A DNA stretch of 38,608 nucleotides from Victivallaceae bacterium (GCA_021647315.1 JAKIUY010000031.1:1-38608), one strand, 5' to 3'. Shown: positions 9,135-18,692, numbered from the stretch's first letter. A program made the numbers and translations. Notes: generated from the sequence alone by a model not told the origin.

Positions 9135-9310
9135 ACGCAGTGTAATGTCTCACTTTAACTTTTAATAAGACAGTTGCTCCTGTGAAAATACATTCAAAAT
9201 CACGTGGACTGTCACAAAAAAAAGATGACGCAGGAGCATTCGTCATATTTGGGAAGCTTGCTTCATATACAATGAGTAAAAGCTAAAAGTGAGGCATTGT
9301 AGACGCAGTA
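9135..9310. repeat. Imperfect inverted-repeat element between the prepilin-like and glycosidase-like genes
   Basis: The 348-bp stretch between these genes holds no gene. TGTAATGTCTCACTTTAACT near 9139 pairs imperfectly with the inverted TACAATGCCTCACTTTTAGC near 9300. Inside, GTTGCTCCTGTG near 9173 pairs with CGCAGGAGCATT near 9229. These nested arms resemble a degenerate MITE or a long stem-loop. Confidence 0.45.
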
Positions 9311-9333
9311 GAGAGAGTGTGGACGCAATACAA

Positions 9334-9363
9334 AATGTAGGAGTGACATCCTTGCCACGAATA
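9334..9363 (+). repeat. Palindromic repeat family A, partial copy
   Basis: AATGTAGGAGTGACATCCTT followed by GCCACGAATA matches one arm of family A (compare 16352-16381). The other arm is missing. It lies 60 bp before the glycosidase-like gene. Confidence 0.6.
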
Positions 9364-9424
9364 AAATTATAACGAGGTAAGTAGTAACAAAAATCATCTA
9401 TAACCAAATCAGGATGTGAACAAC

Positions 9425-12277
9425 ATGAAATTGAAAACATTTTTTTTACTAGTGCTTGCAGGGCTTTGCGGAACGCTAGCGGCAACGCCCAAAAATAGTG
9501 ACTTTGAAATTGGCAAGCGGTGGAAGGAATTTAACATTCCGCAAAACTGGAGTGCTGGATTTGCTAAAAAAGCATCGGGTTTTATTGGACTGGATAGAAA
9601 AAATGTCAATCATGGGAAAACATCACTAAAAATAACCAACAGTCAAGGCATTGGTTATATTAATGTTTATTCATCAAAAACCGTAATTCCGCAAGGCGGT
9701 AAGAAACCATTGATTGCTATTGATATTTCGACCAAAAATGCTGGAGAAGGCAAAGTTGTGATACTGTGTTACGATAAATCCGGCAAACAGGTGCAATGGA
9801 AATCGCTCTTTTTTGTTCGAGGTACCAAGCCCTGGAAACGTTATTCACGCCGCATCGAAGTTCCAGCGGCAGCGGTCAGCTATATTATTTCACTGCGTTT
9901 GATTAAAGCCGGCACGGTCTGGTTTGATAACCTTGAGGTTGATTTTTCAGATAAACCCAAACCAGTAGCGAAGGCTAGTTCAATCAACGGCACCATGGAA
10001 ACTCTAGACAGTAATGGCCTGCCGAAGGGCTGGAGTGAATTTCATTTTCACGGCGTTGAAACCGTCGGCAATGTGACGGTGTCTGACAATGCCCGTAACG
10101 GAAAAAAATCGGTTAAAATTAGTTGGAAAAGTGGTGCATCCGGTTTTGGCATTGCCCATAAATTGGCAACATCTGCCGGTAAAAGTTATCGATTCAGCGC
10201 CTGGGGAAAAACTGCCGGTGCCGGTAAGCTGCAGGTGATGGCAATGGCTTATGACACTCATGGTGACATCGTCATGTCAACGCAGAGCAACGAGCTTAAA
10301 TCAACCGGGAAATGGCGTCAGCTAACCACCCTGTTTACTGTGCCGAAAAAAGCGGTTTCACTGCAACTGATCTGCCTCAATAAAGGTACCGGCAACGTCT
10401 GGTTTGATGACGCTGAACTTAATTCAGTGGCAAAATCTAAGATCCAAACCGCATTCCCAGTAAATTTCGGTTGCGAACCGGCGACCGGCAATGCAATATG
10501 GAATAACTGGCGTCCGGTATTCTCAACCTTTACCAACAGCCCCTGTACCCTAACCTTCGATTTCTGGGGAAATAAATCAAAACTGAAAAATCCACTGTTT
10601 GTCATTGAACTGCCATCAGAAATAACGATTGCCGAATGTTTTAATTCCCATGGGAACGTTCAGCAACCCACCATGCAGCCGAAACTGACTGACTTCATCC
10701 GCAATGGCAAAGCATGGATTCGCTACAGTTATCTGAACCCCCAGGCACTTTCAATGATCAAAGCCCGACCAGCTTTCTGGCGCAGTATTTCAGTGCTATT
10801 TAAACCCAACGCCGATTACACTGAAAACAGAGAATTCCCCGCCAGAGCCTATGTGATAAATAACAATAAACCTGGCAAAGTAACAAATTTTTATATTAAA
10901 ATGCTACCGCCAATGAAAAAGAGTCCCAATCCAAAAAAATTCTATGTCCACCTCTGGGCAAACTATGATATCACAGTTTCTAACAATAAACTGTTCAAAA
11001 AAATTCTAACCCGTTTTGAAGAGGCTGGCATGACTGGGCGAGCATTACATAATTGGGGCAGAGAACAGCTTTATGAACAGGATGAAATCTGTCGTTCACG
11101 TGGCTGGAAAGTATATTTTACCTTTGGTGGCAACTTTATCAAGAAATCATTAAAGACTACATTAAACCGTAATCCGGCAGCCACCAATTATAAAGGCAAG
11201 AAAACAGGACAGGTCTGTCCATCTATTTTAAATTCGGCTGCGGGACAGGACGCTATCACTGCCGCTTTTATCGAACAGGCAAAAACAAAAAAACTTAAGG
11301 CAGGCGATACCGTTATCTTCGATTACGAACCGTGGCAATCTCATAGCTGGTGTTTCTGTCCTGAATGTCGTTCAAGGTTCAGCACTTTCTCCGGCATGAA
11401 CAAAGTACTGAGTGCGGCAGAGATAAGGAAAGCTTTTTCAGCTAAATGGACTCAATTCCGGCTGCGCGATACTAATGAAATCAGTGCTAAGCTAGCGCAA
11501 ATAGTCAAAACCTATGATTTTGCGATAAAAACCGCCGACTATGACTATCCAATAAACTTTACCAAACCGGGCTTTGAGTCGCGGTTTAAGTCTATTCCCA
11601 AAGATACCCGTGAATCAGACAAATATCTTGATGCCCACTTTTCAAGTTTTTATTATACTCTGGCGACCGAAGCGTTCGATATGGTTGACATCAACCGTAA
11701 CGTCCTGAAAAAAGCATTTTTTATGCTACCATTACTAACTCGATATACCGACCCCAGGCAGTCACTCTATACCCGTGGTGCAAAATGTACCCTGTCCCCC
11801 AAACGCATCCGCATGACAATTCTGAATTGCGCCACGGCAGGCGGCACTGGACAGTCATTCTGGACCGGCACGAAAATTGACGGTCAATATTTTCTGGCAA
11901 TCGACCGGGCAATGAGTGAAATTGCCCAACTTGAAGATATTATGGCACAGGGTAAACGCATTGACCAGCAGTTGCAAACTGAATTAAGCTGGAAGAGCAA
12001 AACCGCACCAGCAGACAGTTTCAGAATGAGGGCATTTGAATCAAAAGGCAATTATCTGCTTTGTCTATTCAACTACCATCCGCAACAGAAAATCGGTGCA
12101 AAACTGAAGTTTGCTCCGTCAGGTGGCGATAAATGGCAGGTAACTAACCCGATAACCGGGAAAAATTATTCATCGCCATTTGACAATGATTATTGGACAA
12201 CCGCAGAGTTAAAAGCTGGCATTAACACTACCATTCCACCGGAAGATGTAAAATTTATTGAAGTCACCCCTTTGTAA
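9425..12277 (+). CDS. Secreted glycosidase-like protein with two CBM-like modules
   Basis: A 950-residue exported protein. The ATG at 9425 is preferred over the upstream GTG at 9416 because AGGAT lies ten bases before it and the signal peptide then starts with MKLKTFF, ending near GTLAA. Two jelly-roll modules resembling CBM4/9 (about residues 25-175 and 190-340) each end in a VWFDN/VWFDD strand motif. A beta-rich linker (about 350-490) is followed by a TIM-barrel-like region (about 495-880). The latter has a candidate catalytic F-D633-Y-E635-P-W and a CFCPEC metal-type motif (643-648), features seen in several poorly characterised glycoside hydrolase-like families. A beta-sandwich tail (about 890-950) closes the protein. 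It probably acts on extracellular polysaccharide; the exact family and substrate cannot be named from sequence alone. Confidence 0.7.
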   Translation: MKLKTFFLLVLAGLCGTLAATPKNSDFEIGKRWKEFNIPQNWSAGFAKKASGFIGLDRKNVNHGKTSLKITNSQGIGYINVYSSKTVIPQGGKKPLIAIDISTKNAGEGKVVILCYDKSGKQVQWKSLFFVRGTKPWKRYSRRIEVPAAAVSYIISLRLIKAGTVWFDNLEVDFSDKPKPVAKASSINGTMETLDSNGLPKGWSEFHFHGVETVGNVTVSDNARNGKKSVKISWKSGASGFGIAHKLATSAGKSYRFSAWGKTAGAGKLQVMAMAYDTHGDIVMSTQSNELKSTGKWRQLTTLFTVPKKAVSLQLICLNKGTGNVWFDDAELNSVAKSKIQTAFPVNFGCEPATGNAIWNNWRPVFSTFTNSPCTLTFDFWGNKSKLKNPLFVIELPSEITIAECFNSHGNVQQPTMQPKLTDFIRNGKAWIRYSYLNPQALSMIKARPAFWRSISVLFKPNADYTENREFPARAYVINNNKPGKVTNFYIKMLPPMKKSPNPKKFYVHLWANYDITVSNNKLFKKILTRFEEAGMTGRALHNWGREQLYEQDEICRSRGWKVYFTFGGNFIKKSLKTTLNRNPAATNYKGKKTGQVCPSILNSAAGQDAITAAFIEQAKTKKLKAGDTVIFDYEPWQSHSWCFCPECRSRFSTFSGMNKVLSAAEIRKAFSAKWTQFRLRDTNEISAKLAQIVKTYDFAIKTADYDYPINFTKPGFESRFKSIPKDTRESDKYLDAHFSSFYYTLATEAFDMVDINRNVLKKAFFMLPLLTRYTDPRQSLYTRGAKCTLSPKRIRMTILNCATAGGTGQSFWTGTKIDGQYFLAIDRAMSEIAQLEDIMAQGKRIDQQLQTELSWKSKTAPADSFRMRAFESKGNYLLCLFNYHPQQKIGAKLKFAPSGGDKWQVTNPITGKNYSSPFDNDYWTTAELKAGINTTIPPEDVKFIEVTPL

Positions 12278-12370
12278 ATGGCAACATTGCGGCAAATGTA
12301 TTTTTTAACAAAATAGGAGCTCATAACATGAATAATTGCCACAGTTGACAACTGTAGCAAGTTTAATAAA

Positions 12371-12516
12371 GAGGCAATTTCAAAAGTCTCCACGGCAGAT
12401 TTTTAATTTTGAGCTCATTTACATACCTACCGGTATGCTCAATCGCTAAAAAATCAAAATATACTCGCCCAAAATGATAAAAAATCATGCTCGCGTTGGA
12501 CTTTTGAAATCACCTC
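12371..12516. repeat. MITE-like element with 18-22 bp terminal inverted repeats
   Basis: GAGGCAATTTCAAAAGTC at 12371 is mirrored by GACTTTTGAAATCACCTC ending at 12516, two mismatches over 18 bp. The 146-bp interior is AT-rich and non-coding and contains the dyad CATACCTACCGGTATG. It occupies most of the gap between the two large secreted-protein genes. It has the form of a small non-autonomous element; no target duplication was identified. Confidence 0.6.
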
Positions 12517-12562
12517 TAAAGATAAAATATTAATATACCCCAAATAACACGGAGAATTAAAA

Positions 12563-15013
12563 ATGAAAAAAGCAATATGTTGGCTGTTAGTTTTTAACCT
12601 CGTAAGTTCACTGTTGGCGGTATCAATCAGTCCTTCGGGAGGCGATGATACTAGTGCAATTCAAACTGCGCTGACCAACCTTAACAGTGGAGAAACATTA
12701 AATTTCAATGCCGGAACCTATCTTGTCAGCAGTACTCTTGAGTTAAGGCAGGATAATGTGACCATCACTTTTCTCAACGGTGCAAAATTGGAAGCAACCG
12801 GAACCGGAATGGCTCAACTGTTTCTCTCATTTGCCGATGATATGACATTTAATGATCTTAATATTGACGGCAAAGACAAATGTAATCTCGGACTTCAACT
12901 CTATAAATGCCAAAATGTCACCCTTAACCGCCCGGTAATAAAAAATATTTACGGAGACTGGGGCGGAACCAGCACTCACGCACAAGGCATCCGGGTCCGC
13001 ACCTGTACCAATGTCGATATCCTGAATGGTACGTTTGAAAACATGATTGCAACAACTGGCGATGCATCGGGAATCTATTGTTCAACAGTTTCCGCAACAG
13101 AAAAATGCAGTCAAATTACCATAAAAGGTTGCAGTATATCAAATGTGAAAGCCAATAATGATTCTGACGGTATTAAATTTTTAAGCAATGGTATTGCCGA
13201 TCTTGATATTAACAGCTCTATCGAAGATTGTGAATTCTATAACTGTTATAAACGTGCCATAAAATTGCAGTCTGATAATATTGATATTACCAATATTACT
13301 ATTGTCAATGATTTTATGGATGAAAGTGTAAGATGTAGCTATCTAATTGACTTTCAGTCGGCGGATGACTGTGTGCTGGATGGTGCTGACATCACTTTCA
13401 CCGGCTGCAGCACCGCTGCTATCGGTTTGGGCGGGAATGATAATGTCATCAAAAACATTAATATTCGTTTGACGCGTAAATCAATCGATTCGACTGGCAC
13501 GCACTTCGAAGGGGTATGGGCGATTAGAAATCAAGGCTGGGATATTGACGGCCTTGAGTTAAAAAATATTAATATTTACGGAGATTTCGAACAGGCTGTA
13601 AGAATTGCAGATATTGTTGGCAGTACCTATGATAACATCACCATGGATAATCTTTATTCAAAAAAACAACTGCTGTTTACTGTTACCAGCGGAACCGGAT
13701 ACACAGTCAAAAATTCAACTTTCGGCAGCTATTATTATGGCAGTGCCGACGTAACTCAAACCAATCTGATTACCGCACAGCTAAACCCAGTCGCACACTA
13801 TAAGCTAGATGAATCTTCAGGTCAAATTATTGATGTGTCTGACAATAATAATGATTCGTCTGCGACTGACAGCTTGACCTATTCTGAAGGCGGTATAATC
13901 AATGATGCGATTGGCTTCAACGGCTCCAGCAGTTATGTGAAAATCCCAAACAGTACTAGCCTTAATGAACTCAATCACCACATAACAATTGCTGCCTGGA
14001 TTTATCCTGATGCCGATGAACAAAGCTGCATTGTCAATAAAAAATGGGATGGCGATAACAATGGATTAGATTTTAGAACTTATAGTAGCCGACGACTGTT
14101 GTTCAGAATTGGTGATGGGACACTGAATATTACTAAATATTCTGATGCTGACAGCTTAACCCTTGATACTTGGCAGCATGTTGCTGTTGTTTATAATGGT
14201 GCATCAGTCAAATTCTATGTCAACGGTCAATTGAAAGGTTCTAGTCTGATGGCTGGACGGATAAGTGCTAATACCAGATCTATTTATATCGGTAAACATC
14301 AGGGTAGCAGTTCATATTTTGCTGGAAAACTTGATGATGTCAGAATCTATAACCGTTCACTTACATCATACGAGCTGAAAGAAGCCGCCTATATGTCAGC
14401 TTACTACAAACTTGATGGCAACGGTACTGATGAAACTGGGTATAATAATGTGACAGTGAACGGTCCGCCAGCTACGGTGCCAACGCAGGTCGATACAGGA
14501 TTTGATTTTTATGCGCCAGGACAGTATTTGAATGCTGGAGATAATGATGCCTTTGATTTAGGCTCCTTGGGAGGCAACACTAATAGCATGTTAACTATCA
14601 GTGCATGGATCAACCCTGATGCTGCAGACTTTAACAAAACAATTATAGGCAAAGGCACTACTACTTCAACGGATGGCTATGAGTTACGAGCTTATGGCAC
14701 AACGATGCGCTTCTGGATAAATAACAGTTATGTGCAGAGTGCCGGAATATTAACTTATGGAATACTCCAGCATGTGGCAATAACTTATGATGGAGCCGAA
14801 GTGAAATTCTATGTCAATGGCGAGCTGAAAGATACAGAATCTCTAACTGCCGGAGTGCCTGCAAGTAACAGTTATGATATGACTATAGGAATATATACAG
14901 ATAAAAGTTCGTATCGATTTAACGGTACCATAGATGACGTTAAACTATTCAAATCTGCTTTTAATGCAGAATCGATTACCGAGTTATTCAGTGAAGGCTG
15001 GATGCAGAATTAA
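12563..15013 (+). CDS. Secreted beta-helix protein with two LamG domains
   Basis: An 816-residue exported protein. A signal peptide (MKKAICWLLVFNLVSSLLAV) leads into a right-handed beta-helix of the pectate-lyase-like type, residues about 20-400. It opens with GGDDTSAIQTAL, the usual start of pectate lyase superfamily proteins, followed by repeated short beta strands (VTLNRPVIKN, ITIKGCSISNV, CVLDGADITF). Two concanavalin-like LamG domains follow at about 411-608 and 611-812, each opening with a YKLD motif and carrying a WQHVAVVYNGASVKFYVNG or LQHVAITYDGAEVKFYVNGE core, and each ending in LDDVRIYN or IDDVKLF. The likely role is binding or cleavage of an acidic polysaccharide outside the cell. 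The catalytic residues of the helix could not be assigned. A ribosome site GGAG precedes the ATG. Confidence 0.82.
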   Translation: MKKAICWLLVFNLVSSLLAVSISPSGGDDTSAIQTALTNLNSGETLNFNAGTYLVSSTLELRQDNVTITFLNGAKLEATGTGMAQLFLSFADDMTFNDLNIDGKDKCNLGLQLYKCQNVTLNRPVIKNIYGDWGGTSTHAQGIRVRTCTNVDILNGTFENMIATTGDASGIYCSTVSATEKCSQITIKGCSISNVKANNDSDGIKFLSNGIADLDINSSIEDCEFYNCYKRAIKLQSDNIDITNITIVNDFMDESVRCSYLIDFQSADDCVLDGADITFTGCSTAAIGLGGNDNVIKNINIRLTRKSIDSTGTHFEGVWAIRNQGWDIDGLELKNINIYGDFEQAVRIADIVGSTYDNITMDNLYSKKQLLFTVTSGTGYTVKNSTFGSYYYGSADVTQTNLITAQLNPVAHYKLDESSGQIIDVSDNNNDSSATDSLTYSEGGIINDAIGFNGSSSYVKIPNSTSLNELNHHITIAAWIYPDADEQSCIVNKKWDGDNNGLDFRTYSSRRLLFRIGDGTLNITKYSDADSLTLDTWQHVAVVYNGASVKFYVNGQLKGSSLMAGRISANTRSIYIGKHQGSSSYFAGKLDDVRIYNRSLTSYELKEAAYMSAYYKLDGNGTDETGYNNVTVNGPPATVPTQVDTGFDFYAPGQYLNAGDNDAFDLGSLGGNTNSMLTISAWINPDAADFNKTIIGKGTTTSTDGYELRAYGTTMRFWINNSYVQSAGILTYGILQHVAITYDGAEVKFYVNGELKDTESLTAGVPASNSYDMTIGIYTDKSSYRFNGTIDDVKLFKSAFNAESITELFSEGWMQN

Positions 15014-15170
15014 ACTTATTGAAACTTAACCTTTTCCGCACCCTGATAACGCAGTTGCTGACCTTTGTAAATTATCGGTTACTTCCAGTAGTTAATAATT
15101 TGCAAAAAACAGTCCGGGATTTATCATCATCACGCAAAAAATTAAGTTTCTTCCCACTCAAAGTATAAGC

Positions 15171-15210
15171 TCAAGATTAGTCGTTATATCACTAATCTTG
15201 AACTTTTTTT
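15171..15210 (+). terminator. Rho-independent terminator after the LamG protein gene
   Basis: TCAAGATTAGT (15171-15181) pairs perfectly with ACTAATCTTGA (15191-15201) across a 9-base loop and is followed by CTTTTTTT. It reads on the plus strand, 157 bp after the beta-helix gene and 19 bp before the end of the convergent Gfo/Idh/MocA gene. Confidence 0.75.
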
Positions 15211-15228
15211 ATGAAATAGCTTATCTCT

Positions 15229-16314
15229 TTATCCCACTTTTACCGGCTGGCCGGTTGCCGCACTTTCATAAATGGCATCAAGCAGTCGCATAACAGTTAA
15301 CCCTTGTTCAGCAGTAGCAATATGTGGTTCATCATTGATAATTGAATCAATAAAGCTACACAAACTATTGGTTACGCCGCTCACTGGCGGATGCAGTTTC
15401 ATATCAAATTGGCAACCCTCTTTTTCTAGATAGAATTCCGCTTCGAATTGATAACCTTCACCGATGTTGTGTTGCAGTAGTCCGCCTTTTTTACCGAGCA
15501 ATCTGGTCGCCATATGTTCCTGCTCTTTGATATTGGCAGCCCAGGATGCTTCAAGTTCAAGCGTTGCGCCGTTTTTGAACTTAATCAATGCCACTGCGAG
15601 ATCTTCGACATCGTAGGTCTTCTGTTCACGTTCAGCAATTTTGCTGGCAATATGGTCATAGGCGCTGGCCATAACCCATTCCGGTTCAGGATAACCCATC
15701 AACCACAGGGCCAGATCGAGTCGATGAACTCCGAGATCAATCAGCGGCCCGCCGCCTGAAAGTGCTTTTTGACCGAACCAACCACCGAACTTGGGCATGC
15801 CGCGCCGGCGATGCCAAACCGAACGGGCAAAATAGATATCGCCGAGTTCACCTGAATCAACCAGTTTTTTCATGGCGTAAGACTGTTCATTAAAACGGAA
15901 ACTGAAGTTTACCATCAGCCGTTTGCCGGTCTCTTCAGCCACTGCCAGCATCTCCGCTGCTTCTGTTGCGTTTATAGCCATCGGTTTTTCACAAATGACA
16001 TGAATTCCGGCTCGCAGAGCTTCAATTGTCAGCTCTTTATGAAATTTATTGGGTACGGCAATGCAGACGATGTCAAGCTGTTCTTTGTCGAGCATTGCTG
16101 TTAATGACGTATAAAGTCCTTTTATCGCATATTCTTTGCCGCGTTCCTGCAGCAAATCGTCGTTCAGGTCAGCAATAGCAACAATATCCGCTGCCGGATG
16201 TTCCCTGAAACTGTTGATATGCGATGTCCCCATGCCGAGTCCGACAATACCGATTTTAAATTTTTCTGTAGTTTCACTACCAGCCGTTACTGGTGTACTG
16301 TAATCGTAAGCCAT
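15229..16314 (-). CDS. Gfo/Idh/MocA-family oxidoreductase
   Basis: A 361-residue NAD(P)-dependent dehydrogenase. The Rossmann motif GIVGLGMGTSH is followed by VAIADLN, CIAVPNKFH, and HVICEKPMAINATEAAEMLA, the family's EKP motif. The GGGPLIDLGVHRLDLALWLM motif carries the usual H/D residues of the sugar-binding domain. Substrates of the family are sugars, inositols and their acids. The start is placed at 16314 (MAYDYST), because the open frame upstream to 16383 runs into repeat family A and encodes no recognisable sequence; AGGGA lies upstream. It is in line with the ThuA gene on the same strand but 330 bp of repeats separate them. ThuA next to Gfo/Idh/MocA is a recurring pair in sugar catabolism. 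Confidence 0.92.
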   Translation of the reverse strand: MAYDYSTPVTAGSETTEKFKIGIVGLGMGTSHINSFREHPAADIVAIADLNDDLLQERGKEYAIKGLYTSLTAMLDKEQLDIVCIAVPNKFHKELTIEALRAGIHVICEKPMAINATEAAEMLAVAEETGKRLMVNFSFRFNEQSYAMKKLVDSGELGDIYFARSVWHRRRGMPKFGGWFGQKALSGGGPLIDLGVHRLDLALWLMGYPEPEWVMASAYDHIASKIAEREQKTYDVEDLAVALIKFKNGATLELEASWAANIKEQEHMATRLLGKKGGLLQHNIGEGYQFEAEFYLEKEGCQFDMKLHPPVSGVTNSLCSFIDSIINDEPHIATAEQGLTVMRLLDAIYESAATGQPVKVG

Positions 16315-16351
16315 GATTTTATATTCCCTGCTTTTATAATGTTTAATAATA

Positions 16352-16410
16352 AATGTAGGAGTCACTTCCTGGTGACGAATCATTCGCGACGGGGACGTCG
16401 CTCCTACATT
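16352..16410 (-). repeat. Palindromic repeat family A, copy 3 (inverted)
   Basis: Nearly identical to the reverse complement of 5689-5747, with ends AATGTAGGAGTCAC and GTCGCTCCTACATT and the inner palindrome CGACGGGGACGTCG. It lies just upstream of the Gfo/Idh/MocA start, so it may fall in that transcript's leader. Confidence 0.85.
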
Positions 16411-16441
16411 GCCTGAAAATCCCGTTTATTATTGGATATTG

Positions 16442-16524
16442 ATACACAAGTGCATTCTTTTAGCTAGTTTTCTGTGCGTTATTAAACTCAACTGCGCAGC
16501 TCTTTAATAGCTTTTAGATCGCAA
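16442..16524. repeat. Repeat family E, copy 1 (83 bp)
   Basis: An 83-bp sequence starting ATACACAAGTGCATTCTTTT and containing GCTCTTTAATAGCTTTTAGA. It recurs in the same orientation and length at 35373-35455. It is intergenic, between the Gfo/Idh/MocA and ThuA genes. Confidence 0.75.
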
Positions 16525-16552
16525 AACGGTATGAGTATTGGGAATTGAATTT

Positions 16553-16602
16553 TCAACCTTTTTCTCAGTGAACCTCTGTGCCTGCTTTGTGATTCTCTGT
16601 GT
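16553..16602. repeat. Low-complexity repeat 3' of the ThuA gene
   Basis: A run of near-repeated phrases (CTCAGTGAACCTCTGTGCC, then TTTGTGATTCTCTGTGTAAT) resembles the common intergenic CACAGAG-type repeats of environmental bacteria. It is non-coding here as far as can be seen. Confidence 0.35.
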
Positions 16603-16641
16603 AATAGTTTTACCCAAGCTCCAAGCCCCGAGTACCAAGCT

Positions 16642-17421
16642 CTATAATTCGCTTGCCTGAACGACGCCTGCTTTACCAAAGTCAACATTTTTTTCTGAAA
16701 GTGTTTCCAATGGCTGAGTATTTGGACAGATGTCCTCTTTGATGATGGTCGGTGCCGCCCAGTTTGCGGCATTGGTGATGACTTTAATAATTTCCGGGTT
16801 GTGAAAGATCGGATAGGTCTCATGACCGGGACGGAAATAGAATATTTTTCCATGTCCACGGGTGAAGGTACAACCGCTTCTGAATACTTCCCCGCCTTCA
16901 AACCAGGAGATGAAAATTACTTTATCCGGGGTTGGAATATCAAACCGTTCACCGTACATTTCAGTATTCGGCAATTCTATATAGTCACCGATACCCTGAG
17001 TTATCGGATGGGATGGTTCAAGGTTCCAGAGCCGCTCTTTTTCAGCTACTTCACGCCATTTAAGTGAACAGTTGGTGCCGAGCAGAGCTTTGAATATTTT
17101 GGCAAAATGGCCGGAGTGTAGCACAATCAGTCCCATTCCTTCAAGTACCCGTTTCTGGACCCGTTTAACAATTTCATCATCAACTTCTGCATGGGCGCAG
17201 TGCCCCCACCAGATCATCACATCGGTTGAATCAATAACCTCCTGAGTTAAACCATGTTCAGGATCATCCAGCGCCGCCAACCGGCAGTTGATATTACCTG
17301 ATTTCTCAAGACCGGCAGCAATTACTGCATGCATGCCGTCCGGGTAAAGTGCTTTTACCGCGTCGTTACTTTTTTCGTGCCTAAACTCATTCCATACTGT
17401 TACATTAATAGTTTTTGACAT
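16642..17421 (-). CDS. ThuA-domain protein
   Basis: A 259-residue cytosolic protein of the ThuA (trehalose utilisation) family, which has a class I glutamine amidotransferase-like fold. Visible landmarks are [10 protein letters not shown] near the N-terminus, [16 protein letters not shown] (about 87-102), [19 protein letters not shown], the WREV strand, and [19 protein letters not shown] (about 205-223). Members in sugar-catabolic clusters probably act on oxidised sugars, though the reaction is poorly defined. AGGAG lies seven bases before the ATG. It is followed on the same strand by the Gfo/Idh/MocA gene and is divergent from the AraC regulator, which probably controls both. Confidence 0.9.
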   Translation of the reverse strand: MSKTINVTVWNEFRHEKSNDAVKALYPDGMHAVIAAGLEKSGNINCRLAALDDPEHGLTQEVIDSTDVMIWWGHCAHAEVDDEIVKRVQKRVLEGMGLIVLHSGHFAKIFKALLGTNCSLKWREVAEKERLWNLEPSHPITQGIGDYIELPNTEMYGERFDIPTPDKVIFISWFEGGEVFRSGCTFTRGHGKIFYFRPGHETYPIFHNPEIIKVITNAANWAAPTIIKEDICPNTQPLETLSEKNVDFGKAGVVQASEL

Positions 17422-17469
17422 TTTAGTCTCCTGGTTTTTGTTGCTTTATTAAATATTAGTTACAAAATT

Positions 17470-17565
17470 AGACCTTGCTCGAAAAGGGTATAACACCAGT
17501 TGGAGTACATACTTCAGGCTGCTTTTTTTGAACATATAAATTGCAGACTGAAGTCTGTACTCCAA
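17470..17565. repeat. MITE-like family C, incomplete copy
   Basis: AGACCTTGCTCGAAAAGGGT followed by a long hairpin with arms TTGGAGTACATACTTCAGGC and GCAGACTGAAGTCTGTACTC. It matches the full element at 19618-19750 but lacks its second outer end. It lies in the 419-bp divergent region between the ThuA and AraC genes. The rest of that region (17566-17840) is AT-rich and presumably holds both promoters; no operator was identified. Confidence 0.75.
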
Positions 17566-17840
17566 CAAAAAAACTAGCGACCTTTACGAATGCAGGCTAA
17601 TTAATCATAAAAACATTTATCGATGTGATTAGCCTTCAGTGCGACGGAATCACCCCTTTTCCGGCTTGTCTGTAATCAATTTACGCTGATTAAATAGATT
17701 ATCAATCGGCACAGTGTTTGCAAAATGTGATATTAAATGATACTTTGTGATATTGTACTGAATTTATATTTATTAATATACTATTAACTTAGGACTCACA
17801 ACAACAAAAATTTTGAGTGAGCCCTTATTGTGATTAAATT

Positions 17841-18692
17841 ATGAGAATATGGGAAGTTCCATTTGAGATTCATATGCCGTTGGCTTCATTGCCGCGCCCG
17901 TCAGTCATTGTCGAAGAGGTGCAAAATTTACCTGCTTACGGTTTTGAAGGGTACAATAGACATGATACTGGTGGACAGCTTGCGATTACACTTGCCGGAC
18001 GTGGCCGGTTGCGGATTGGTGAACAACATTATGATCTGACACCGAGCATGGCATTTTTGCATAATCACCGAGATCACAATATCGGCTATTACTATCCAGC
18101 AGACGGCAATGAGACCTGGCGTTTTCTCTGGATTGCTTTTGCTGGGAGTGTTGAAGCTATTATCAGTGATCTAAATCGGCGTTATGGTTATATCTATCAC
18201 TTGCCGCTTGCTGGGATGATTGTCAAAAAACTGGCGGCCTATCATAATTTCCGTGATCTGCTTCAGGTGCGTGCTCCGCTGGCTGGGGCTAAATTGGTGA
18301 TGGATATTCTGACTGGATTGGGGGATACATTTGAACGTGAGTTGATAAAAACTCCCCAAAGCATGCTGGTCAGTAAAGTTCAACAGTATGTGATAGAAAA
18401 TATCTCGTCAGAATTGACCGTTGGTCTGATTGCCGACAATTTTAAAGTATCTCGGGAGCATTTAACCCGGGTATTCAGAATGCAAACCGGAATGACGCCG
18501 CATTCTTATATAACGCAACGCAGAATGTTACTGGCTAGTGAACTGTTATTGCAGACTCGGCTGAGTTGCAAGGAGATCTCCGACCGGGTTGGGTACAGTG
18601 ATCTATCTGTATTTTCACGCGCCTTCAAAGCGGCTTTGAAGATGTCCCCAAGTGCAATCCGCGAAAGCGGTATCCGCCCCAATATCCCATAA
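17841..18692 (+). CDS. AraC-family transcriptional regulator
   Basis: A 283-residue regulator. The N-terminal 160 residues form a cupin-like sugar-sensing domain (LAITLAGRGRLRIGEQHYDL, then PSMAFLHNHRDHNIGYYYP). The last 100 residues hold the two helix-turn-helices of AraC/XylS: LTVGLIADNFKVSREHLTRV, then FRMQTGMTPHSYITQRRM and CKEISDRVGYSDLSVFSRAF. It is divergent from the ThuA/Gfo pair, the usual layout for a local sugar-responsive activator. Ribosome-site signal before the ATG at 17841 is weak. A later ATG at codon 13 is possible but would remove the first strand. Confidence 0.9.
   Translation: MRIWEVPFEIHMPLASLPRPSVIVEEVQNLPAYGFEGYNRHDTGGQLAITLAGRGRLRIGEQHYDLTPSMAFLHNHRDHNIGYYYPADGNETWRFLWIAFAGSVEAIISDLNRRYGYIYHLPLAGMIVKKLAAYHNFRDLLQVRAPLAGAKLVMDILTGLGDTFERELIKTPQSMLVSKVQQYVIENISSELTVGLIADNFKVSREHLTRVFRMQTGMTPHSYITQRRMLLASELLLQTRLSCKEISDRVGYSDLSVFSRAFKAALKMSPSAIRESGIRPNIP

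Noticed and set aside
9416-9424. GTG start for the glycosidase-like protein
   Set aside because: The ATG at 9425 has a properly spaced AGGAT and a better signal peptide start.
16315-16383. Upstream extension of the Gfo/Idh/MocA protein
   Set aside because: It lies partly in repeat family A and lacks any likeness to family N-termini.
16488-16901. Minus-strand 137-residue frame overlapping the ThuA gene
   Set aside because: It is out of frame with ThuA, whose own frame is strongly supported; the tail is repeat sequence.
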